64,000 nucleotides of DNA, taken from contig NZ_CAKLDM010000002.1 in the NCBI RefSeq assembly GCF_921294215.1, forward strand, positions 1,488,001-1,552,000, read 5' to 3'. Positions within the stretch are counted from its first letter, which is position 1. Every line of letters starts with the position of its first letter. The notes under the pieces are model-generated. The model was not told where the DNA came from and did no database searches. It worked only from the letters and a program-made list of their open reading frames with translations. The DNA comes from Vibrio marisflavi CECT 7928 (GTDB lineage Bacteria > Pseudomonadota > Gammaproteobacteria > Enterobacterales > Vibrionaceae). Of the stretch, positions 58,105 to 64,000 are shown in pieces. The position numbers and the translations under genes are program-made.

Positions 58105-60687
58105 ATGCATAACGTTATATTCGGTACAAATTTACCACCTCAAGCTTTAACTCTAACCTTAGTTGGATTCGCTATTTTAGTATGGTTGGTTTGCTACATT
58201 TTTAGCTTGAGGCAAATGCAGAGCACTGTTTTAAACACTTATCACTTCCCCTATATTTGCTACTCAGTCTGTATAACTTTATGGATATTTTCCAATGCAT
58301 ATTTTCAGACTGGCTTGTTGGTTAGCTTAGGTGAGCCGACTGCAGTCACTATGGCTAAAATAGCTAACATAAGTTCTTTTTTTGCTTTTGCGTTTGCATA
58401 CTACTTCTCATGTGGACTGCTGGCATCTCAAACACGATCAAAAATCAATTTGATACAAATTCTAATCCTCGCTGCTAGCTCTATTTACACGTTATACGTA
58501 AATACCGTTCATAGCGACACTATTAAAGGAGTAACAATATCAGGTGCAGGACAGTTTGATATTATTTTTGGCCCACAAACACCGTATTTCTTCGGTTTAG
58601 TATTTGCTATTATTTTATTAACTCTATTCAACCTATTGAGATGCCGTAAGTACCATTCTAAATTAAACCTTGCTAAAAATAACTACATGGTTATGGGGAT
58701 ATTTATATTTATGACGTCTACTGCCGTTATTCATATAGGATTCGCATATTTCTTAAACAATTTTTCATATACTTGGTTACCACCTGCATTTTCTATCAGC
58801 GAGATATTGTTCGTCGGCTATGCCCTTGTTACATCAAGGTTTTATAGTTCAAAATATATTGTCTATAGTGGTTTGACAGTCCTGATTTCAGGAGTTGTTC
58901 TAGCTATACTCCTCATTCCACTAGCTCTTGTTATGAACTCATACTTTGAGTTATTTAGCGTTGCAACCGTATGTATCTTAACCGGTATTAGTTGGCGTTA
59001 TGTACATAGCTTTTTTAAACGTTGCACTGCGAAGCTACTGTACGGCTCTACTACGACACCAGTAGAAAAGATACGTGCGTTGGAAAATGATTTCCAACAC
59101 TCGACTCGCTATGCTCTAGAGAAATTAGGAAACTTACTCAATTTGCCGAGCGGGAAATTAAGGCTTATTACAAACAAGGTAGATGACCCAACATACTCTC
59201 AATTTTTGTCACAACAGAAGTCTGTACTGATTGTCGATGAAATTGAAAACGCAATTCAATTCACTGATTCTAAAGCCAATGAGCAACTTAAAGAACTAAA
59301 AATGAAGATGCGTTCTGATGAAACTGCACTGATACTGCCTTTATATGATGAAAATTCCGGAATATCCCACTTATTGGTTTCTCCACATAAAATTGATGGC
59401 GGTTTATTTTCGCGAGAAGAAGTAAGAGCGTTGCAGAAGGTTATCGACAAAGTACAAGGCTATATCAATGCCGATCGAAAAGTCTCGCAGTCGCAAGCGT
59501 TAGCCAACACCATCGCCCATGAAATGAGAAACCCACTGACTCAAGCTCAGCTTCAATTTGAAGAGTTAAAGGAGATGGTAAAAAATCGTGCGCCAACGCC
59601 AGATATTCTTTCGGATATTGAGAAAGGTAGTGCAGCGATACAGCGAGGCAGGCAGCTCATCGATATTATCCTTAGAGAGGTAAGCGACTCTTCCCTAACA
59701 AAAGAGCCCGCCGTTGATTATTCAATCCGGAAAGTAATTGAGCAAGCGATCAATCGCTATGGATTCGAAAGCAGCAGTATTCAACAGAGAGTTATCTTTG
59801 GTAAAAGCCCCGACTTTGTTGCTAAATTAAACGATACTTTGTTTCATTTTGTGCTTTTCAACCTACTGCGAAACGCCATTTACTATTTTGATTCTTACCC
59901 TGATTCTCAAATTCATATTTCCACCAAACAAGGCGAGCATGAAAACTGCGTTGTTTTCCGCGATAATGGCCCGGGAATCGATCCAAATGTCCTACCCAAA
60001 GTTTTTGAAGACTTTTTTACTCATGATAAAAATGGTGGCAGCGGTTTAGGGCTGGGCTATTGCCAGCGAGTAATGCAAGCTTTTGGTGGCAGAATCACTT
60101 GTGAATCTGAGCTCGGCAGTTTCACTGAATTTAAGCTTTATCTGCCCGTTGTCACAAATTCTTCTGTGACATTGAATGACAACAATAACCTTGATAGAAG
60201 CAATTCAATTGAAGGCTCCTTCGCGAGCACAACTTTATCTACATTCGATGAGAACCAACAATCTGTTTTAGAAGTAGATTTTTCTAGCAAAACTATACTG
60301 GTGGTTGACGACAAAGAAGTACAGCGTGCATTAGTAAAACTGTATTTGGAGCAACTTGGCTGCAAAGTGATACAAGCGAACAATGGCCTTACGGCGGTTA
60401 GTGTCTTCCGCTCTAACCCTGTAGATGTGGTTCTCATGGACATTCAAATGCCAGTAATGAATGGCTTCCAAGCTTGTGAACAAATCCATGAGATATCTCC
60501 AACTACCCCAGTAATCGCATTATCTGGTGAATGCGGCGTTGAAGATTTAGCTAAAATTCAACAAGTAATGAATGCAAGGCTTGAAAAACCAACATCAAAA
60601 ATTGCGCTTGAAGAAATGCTTGTCGATCTGTTTAGTCAGTCTGCAAAACAAACGGTTCCAGTAACGAGTGGCACTGATTATGCATAG
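58105..60687 (+). CDS. luxN: LuxN hybrid sensor kinase, receptor for the LuxM autoinducer
   Basis: 860 residues, close to the 849 of V. harveyi LuxN. About nine membrane helices fill residues 15-300 and contain conserved LuxN stretches such as FFAFAFAYYFSC and YTWLPPAFSISE. The histidine kinase domain has His472 (IAHEMRNPLTQ), N box LFNLLRNAIYYF and G boxes RDNGPGID and GSGLGLGYCQR. A receiver domain follows with phospho-Asp779 (VVLMDIQMPVMNG). It overlaps the broken luxM. LuxN acts as a kinase at low signal and a phosphatase when ligand is bound, feeding LuxU-LuxO. Confidence 0.95.
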   Translation: MHNVIFGTNLPPQALTLTLVGFAILVWLVCYIFSLRQMQSTVLNTYHFPYICYSVCITLWIFSNAYFQTGLLVSLGEPTAVTMAKIANISSFFAFAFAYYFSCGLLASQTRSKINLIQILILAASSIYTLYVNTVHSDTIKGVTISGAGQFDIIFGPQTPYFFGLVFAIILLTLFNLLRCRKYHSKLNLAKNNYMVMGIFIFMTSTAVIHIGFAYFLNNFSYTWLPPAFSISEILFVGYALVTSRFYSSKYIVYSGLTVLISGVVLAILLIPLALVMNSYFELFSVATVCILTGISWRYVHSFFKRCTAKLLYGSTTTPVEKIRALENDFQHSTRYALEKLGNLLNLPSGKLRLITNKVDDPTYSQFLSQQKSVLIVDEIENAIQFTDSKANEQLKELKMKMRSDETALILPLYDENSGISHLLVSPHKIDGGLFSREEVRALQKVIDKVQGYINADRKVSQSQALANTIAHEMRNPLTQAQLQFEELKEMVKNRAPTPDILSDIEKGSAAIQRGRQLIDIILREVSDSSLTKEPAVDYSIRKVIEQAINRYGFESSSIQQRVIFGKSPDFVAKLNDTLFHFVLFNLLRNAIYYFDSYPDSQIHISTKQGEHENCVVFRDNGPGIDPNVLPKVFEDFFTHDKNGGSGLGLGYCQRVMQAFGGRITCESELGSFTEFKLYLPVVTNSSVTLNDNNNLDRSNSIEGSFASTTLSTFDENQQSVLEVDFSSKTILVVDDKEVQRALVKLYLEQLGCKVIQANNGLTAVSVFRSNPVDVVLMDIQMPVMNGFQACEQIHEISPTTPVIALSGECGVEDLAKIQQVMNARLEKPTSKIALEEMLVDLFSQSAKQTVPVTSGTDYA

Positions 60688-60746
60688 ACACCTTTGTATG
60701 ACGGGTGACAAATTTTTGTCTGCCTAGGCTACAAAGGATAAGAATT

Positions 60747-60998
60747 ATGGATATTCATCGCCACACTTACTACGGACTTATTCACCACGGTATCAAGTCG
60801 CTACTCGTTGATAGAGTTGGACACTTCACTGAAATGGAGTATCACCAATACCTAAATGTAATGACTGGAAAGTCGAGCTGCTTCTCTATGAGCGATGATG
60901 AACTGAAGGTGGCGGTAGATAACCTTCGTAACGAGGGATATTTAGAGGACATGAAAAACTTGATCCCGCGTTTAGAAGCTAGTCATTTAGAACGCTAA
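60747..60998 (+). CDS. small conserved-looking protein, 83 residues
   Basis: From ATG 60747, with AAGGATAAG upstream. The product is acidic and helical, ending LRNEGYLEDMKNLIPRLEAS. No family is recognised. It lies 59 bp after luxN but no role in quorum sensing is implied by sequence. Confidence 0.65.
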   Translation: MDIHRHTYYGLIHHGIKSLLVDRVGHFTEMEYHQYLNVMTGKSSCFSMSDDELKVAVDNLRNEGYLEDMKNLIPRLEASHLER

Positions 60999-61095
60999 TC
61001 GCATCGATTTTGTATCTAGGTGTCTCTGGGTATTTTGTATTCATGCAGTTTTGGGTAGACTGTAGCGATATTTAGACAAGACTTACGCTATAAGA

Positions 61096-61638
61096 ATGAA
61101 ACAAATCATCGACTTTATTCCTCTCATCGTCTTCTTCGTATTGTACAAAATGTACAACATTTATGTCGCTACTGGCGCCCTGATTGTCGCTACAGCAATA
61201 CAAATATGCCTCACCTATCTGCTTTATAAAAAAGTAGAGAAAATGCAGCTAATAACATTCGTTATCGTTGCGGTGTTTGGTGGCATGACGATATTTCTTC
61301 ATGATGATAACTTCATCAAGTGGAAAGTGACCATTGTTTACGCCCTCTTCGCTATTTTCTTAACTGCTAGCCATCTTATGGGAAAATCCGCGATTAAGAG
61401 TATGTTAGGTAACGAAATAACCCTACCGGAGCACGCTTGGGCTAAGATCAATTGGGCTTGGGTTACTTTCTTTGCAGTCTGTGCCGTCGTCAATATCTAT
61501 GTGGCATATGAACTTCCTCTTGATGTATGGGTCAACTTTAAGGTGTTTGGACTTCTAGTGGCGACTCTAGCCTTCACTCTTCTAACTGGTGTGTATATAT
61601 ACAAACACCTACCTAAAAATAACGAGTCGGAAGAGTAA
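61096..61638 (+). CDS. yciB: inner-membrane protein YciB (septation protein A)
   Basis: 180 residues with five to six transmembrane helices. The start [28 protein letters not shown] and the KPTVIYALFA-like and [16 protein letters not shown] motifs are typical of YciB/IspZ. Known to interact with cell elongation and division proteins. It starts the yciB-yciA-yciI cluster. Confidence 0.95.
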   Translation: MKQIIDFIPLIVFFVLYKMYNIYVATGALIVATAIQICLTYLLYKKVEKMQLITFVIVAVFGGMTIFLHDDNFIKWKVTIVYALFAIFLTASHLMGKSAIKSMLGNEITLPEHAWAKINWAWVTFFAVCAVVNIYVAYELPLDVWVNFKVFGLLVATLAFTLLTGVYIYKHLPKNNESEE

Positions 61639-61676
61639 CGGTTGACTCCAACATTTTTGTATTTTTTATTTTAGAA

Positions 61677-61703
61677 GCGGCTTAATTAGCCGCCTTAAGT
61701 TTT
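61677..61703 (+). terminator. hairpin between yciB and yciA
   Basis: GCGGCT-TAATT-AGCCGC followed by CTTAAGTTTTTT sits just before yciA. It may terminate yciB transcripts, or partly read through. Confidence 0.55.
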
Positions 61704-61716
61704 TTGGGATGTCAAA

Positions 61717-62133
61717 ATGAGCAAAGATAGTAGTTCACCAAAAGGTCAGTTACTGACCAGAACATTAGCCATGCCCGCTGATACTAACGCCAATGGAGAT
61801 ATCTTCGGCGGCTGGATCATGTCGCAACTCGATTTAGCTGGCGGAATTCTTGCTAAAGAGATCTCTGGCGGAAGAATCGTCACTGTATCCGTTTCAAGCA
61901 TTACATTTGAAAAACCAGTGAAAGTTGGCGACGTAGTTTGCTGCTACGGAGAGTGTACAAAAATTGGCAGAACTTCAATGTCAATCGACCTTGAGCTTTG
62001 GGTTAAACCTGTACGAGATGGTGTAGTTGGTGAGCGCTTTGAAGTATGTCGCGCGACCTTCAATTACGTTGCGATTGATGCAAATGGACGACCTAGACCA
62101 GTGAAAACTGAAGGGCACTCTCACATAGCGTAG
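61717..62133 (+). CDS. yciA: acyl-CoA thioesterase YciA
   Basis: 138 residues, a single hotdog domain. [21 protein letters not shown] carries the catalytic Asp and helix, and [20 protein letters not shown] the core strand. Hydrolyses a broad range of acyl-CoAs. The ATG follows a TTTTTTGGGATGTCAAA leader. Confidence 0.96.
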   Translation: MSKDSSSPKGQLLTRTLAMPADTNANGDIFGGWIMSQLDLAGGILAKEISGGRIVTVSVSSITFEKPVKVGDVVCCYGECTKIGRTSMSIDLELWVKPVRDGVVGERFEVCRATFNYVAIDANGRPRPVKTEGHSHIA

Positions 62134-62224
62134 GTTTCTATATTCAAGTTCTTCGAGTTTCGCTAAAGTAAACCAGTCACAGATAGGTCCTCAGACCCAT
62201 GTAACAGTAAGGATAAAAATAAAT

Positions 62225-62521
62225 ATGTGGTATGTAATTTTTTCAACGGACGTCAAAGATTCATTAGAGAAACGTAAAAGCGTGCGAGCAAAACACTTGG
62301 AGCGCTTACAAAAGCTACAAGATGAAGGCCGCTTATTAACTGCTGGGCCTATGCCGGCAATTGACTCGGATGAGCCGGGTGAAGCAGGTTTTACAGGCTC
62401 GACTGTGATTGCACAGTTTGATTCAATTCTAGATGCACAATCTTGGGCAGAGTCAGACCCGTATGTTGGTGCAGGTGTTTACGAGAGCGTTATTGTAAAA
62501 CCGTTTAAGAAAGTTTTCTAA
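62225..62521 (+). CDS. YciI family protein
   Basis: 98 residues: a ferredoxin-like fold with the opening [16 protein letters not shown], a [15 protein letters not shown] centre and [21 protein letters not shown] end, all family hallmarks including the catalytic-type His/Asp region. The biochemical role is uncertain. The stop lies 1 nt before the next gene. Confidence 0.92.
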   Translation: MWYVIFSTDVKDSLEKRKSVRAKHLERLQKLQDEGRLLTAGPMPAIDSDEPGEAGFTGSTVIAQFDSILDAQSWAESDPYVGAGVYESVIVKPFKKVF

Positions 62522-62522
62522 T

Positions 62523-62942
62523 ATGAAAAAAAGCATTATTTCTCTTGTTCTCATCGCGATATCAGCTATAGCACTTTCTGGATGTGCCTCTAAATCCGAT
62601 CAAGAACAGCGCAGATTAGAGCTTATCGCAAGTAATCGAGCGGGGGTTTTAAGTGCAGAACTCCCTCTAGAATACGGACCTCTTTCGATTATGAGCGCTA
62701 AAGCAAATGGTACCGTAATCGAAATTATGATGGTGTATAACCAAGATGCAAAAGGTGCAAAACCTTTCAAAGAAGTTATTCACGATACGATCAACAGCTA
62801 CTGTGTGACGCCTGAAATTACTAGGAATTTGGGTATCGGAATAAACTATCAGATTAAAATGCGCAATAGCCGTGGTCAACTAGTGGTTGATAAATTAGTC
62901 ACTAAACAGACCTGTGACGAACATGGAGACGACGCGAAGTAA
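62523..62942 (+). CDS. lipoprotein, GspS/AspS-type secretin pilotin family
   Basis: 139 residues. A lipobox LSGC puts the lipidated cysteine at residue 21. The mature domain LPLEYGPLSIMSAKANGTVI with two later Cys residues (SYC and QTCDEH) fits the AspS-type pilotin fold of vibrios, which targets the type II secretion secretin to the outer membrane. The assignment is from remembered family sequence and is not certain. Confidence 0.75.
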   Translation: MKKSIISLVLIAISAIALSGCASKSDQEQRRLELIASNRAGVLSAELPLEYGPLSIMSAKANGTVIEIMMVYNQDAKGAKPFKEVIHDTINSYCVTPEITRNLGIGINYQIKMRNSRGQLVVDKLVTKQTCDEHGDDAK

Positions 62943-62968
62943 CCCAATTACTTTGTCTAACTCCCTAA

Positions 62969-63014
62969 AAGAGATTTGTGGAATCGAACCTAGATCACAA
63001 ATCTCTTTTTTTTT
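62969..63014 (+). terminator. terminator after the lipoprotein gene
   Basis: AAGAGATTTGTG and CACAAATCTCTT form a 12-bp stem across a 15-nt loop, with a long T tract. Confidence 0.88.
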
Positions 63015-63198
63015 CGCATAAATTCATACTGTGATATTCACTCCATTTCTATTTACATTTTAATCAATTAAGTGGTGGGCAGATTTTTTGCTCGTCTACT
63101 ATAAGAAGCTCCGAGCAATAATCTGATTTGGATCTCCCTTGACTACGCATTCGACAAATTCTATGGTTTGATAACCACCTCACAATGCGGAGATACTT

Positions 63199-63417
63199 AT
63201 GAAAAGGGCCAGTTCCACCTATCGTCTTCAGCTCATCAAAGAGGTTGCGTCCAAAAAGCAACAAATGGCCAATGATCCTATGGCGAATTACATCCACCAA
63301 TTACTTTCCGAGAAAGCTGATACTGACAATAGTGTTGAGCTAAATAACCGCTTTGTTGGAAGCCATTTCGACGAAAATGCAGGTGGATGGATCAGTGATA
63401 TTTGGGGACTAAAATAG
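63199..63417 (+). CDS. small hypothetical protein, 72 residues
   Basis: ATG 63199 follows GGAG by about 6 nt. The polar, helical product ends WISDIWGLK. No domain or signal peptide is seen. The ribosome site and composition suggest a real gene; no family is recognised. Confidence 0.6.
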   Translation: MKRASSTYRLQLIKEVASKKQQMANDPMANYIHQLLSEKADTDNSVELNNRFVGSHFDENAGGWISDIWGLK

Positions 63418-63426
63418 AACGCTACT

Positions 63427-63447
63427 CATTTAGCTATCCGCTAAATG
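63427..63447. terminator. small hairpin between convergent genes
   Basis: CATTTAGC-TATCC-GCTAAATG lies between the convergent 72-residue and DUF1289 genes. The T tract is short, so the call is weak. Confidence 0.4.
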
Positions 63448-63448
63448 G

Positions 63449-63700
63449 TTAAAACAACGACTGCTGGATATCATCATCTTGAGAGGGTGCTCCACCCTGC
63501 TCTTGTTTCTGCTTAGCAATTTTACGCCGATATCGTTGGCGACATAGTTTAATGACATGTAGTTGTTGTGCTGGTGTCATTTGCAACCAATTAAAGCGCT
63601 CTTCACGTTTGCGCATGCACCCTTTGCAATACCCTTTGTCATCCAAGCTGCAAATACCCACGCAAGGGCTAGGTACAACAAAAAACTCTAACTGTTCCAT
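63449..63700 (-). CDS. DUF1289 domain-containing protein
   Basis: 83 residues from ATG 63700, chosen over a longer frame because AAGGAGG lies 6 nt upstream. SPCVGICSLDDKGYCKGCMRKREE is the DUF1289 four-cysteine motif, likely binding a metal, followed by a WLQMTPAQQ helix and a basic Gln-rich tail. The function is unknown. Confidence 0.9.
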   Translation of the reverse strand: MEQLEFFVVPSPCVGICSLDDKGYCKGCMRKREERFNWLQMTPAQQLHVIKLCRQRYRRKIAKQKQEQGGAPSQDDDIQQSLF

Positions 63701-64000
63701 ATTCGCCCTCCTTCTCATATCTATTAACGTTATGTCATCTGCTGTAAGACTGCAAACACTTGGTGACACAACATGTTCTATTCAACAATACATTGCGATA
63801 TAAGCGCGCAAAAATTAACCTCCCCAAGATAATGCTACGTATTAACTGTTGGGTCTAACAACATTTTGAGCTGAAAGGTGTTTTAAAACAATTTCTAACT
63901 TTTTAATCTAGCTACTCTATAGCCTCCTCATTAGGTAATATAAGCGGGCCTGCTGAAAGTAAAACTTCATGAGCTAGGTCTCCTCATTACATCACTTTAG
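63701..64000. other. right-edge spacer
   Basis: About 300 bp upstream of the DUF1289 gene. No convincing gene, repeat or RNA was seen before the window ends. Confidence 0.4.

Larger units (their letters stand above)
55618..58112 (+). pseudogene. luxM: luxM acyl-homoserine-lactone synthase, broken by an internal stop and an IS630-type insertion
   Basis: Codons 1-100 (55618-55917) end at TAG 55918-55920. The same frame then continues open (LEFWSDYLIYDIKTNYSELA...) to 56680, giving about 354 codons in one frame. The second part contains LLRLTVSGTIRQKVYYLYLA and the FCLTIIEQPF motif characteristic of the LuxM/VanM autoinducer-synthase family. Two IS630-type units then interrupt the gene (56681-57980). 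Its tail resumes after 57981 (MYKGLWNTKVLLQSLQSC) and ends TAA at 58112, overlapping luxN by 8 bp, as in the V. harveyi operon. The product would be non-functional. Confidence 0.85.

Noticed and set aside
61677..61716. A riboswitch or small RNA before yciA
   Set aside because: Only a simple 6-bp hairpin is present; no conserved aptamer core could be seen.
63064..63300. A minus-strand 78-codon gene
   Set aside because: It overlaps the better-supported 72-codon plus-strand gene, which has a ribosome site, and shows no family features.

Overview
The window looks like chromosome I of a Vibrio species. The evidence is a complete TrpR/attenuator-controlled trpEGDCFBA operon with a fused trpCF, the trxB-cydDC block, a peroxiredoxin-glutaredoxin fusion, a T2SS-type pilotin lipoprotein, and a luxM-luxN quorum-sensing locus. 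No tRNA, rRNA or CRISPR array was seen.

Layout. 1-18.0 kb is ordinary chromosome: the end of an MFS transporter, a TetR regulator divergent from an old-yellow-enzyme reductase with three near-identical operator palindromes between them, a HAD phosphatase, a GNAT, an outer-membrane beta-barrel, a GntR/UTRA regulator, hrpB, the malic enzyme maeA, a SanA-like protein, a nicotinamidase, trxB and cydDC. 18.1-43.7 kb is an accessory region bracketed by identical ISL3-family elements. Four full 1350-bp copies and one old fragment are present. It is packed with remnants of IS200/IS605, ISAs1, IS91, IS3, IS1, IS4-like, IS256-like, IS630 and ISNCY-like elements, plus a conjugative relaxase fragment. 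Its intact cargo is an Aae-type efflux trio, the Prx-Grx, xdhC and mocA molybdenum-cofactor genes, an SDR/DJ-1 pair, a DUF3237 gene and a three-subunit molybdenum hydroxylase with a tri-haem cytochrome. ISL3 copy 1 cuts a monooxygenase-like gene at the left edge, and copy 4 cuts a membrane sensor at the right edge. 43.7-55.2 kb returns to chromosome: a PhnD-like binding protein, rluB-yciO-trpH leftward and the trp operon rightward. 55.2-60.7 kb holds luxMN. 60.7-64 kb holds yciB, yciA, a YciI-like gene, a pilotin lipoprotein and small conserved genes.

Most notable points. (1) luxM, the autoinducer synthase, is broken by an in-frame TAG and by an IS630-type insertion, while luxN, its receptor kinase, is intact. 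(2) The 8-bp flanks of ISL3 copies 2 and 3 match each other in inverted orientation and split one IS1 element. This shows that the 1.4-kb segment between them was flipped by recombination between the IS copies. (3) The molybdenum hydroxylase and its likely cofactor-maturation genes lie in the same IS-riddled island, about 10 kb apart. A wrecked second hydroxylase sits directly upstream of xdhC-mocA.

All assignments come from reading the sequence and remembered family features; no database search was run.
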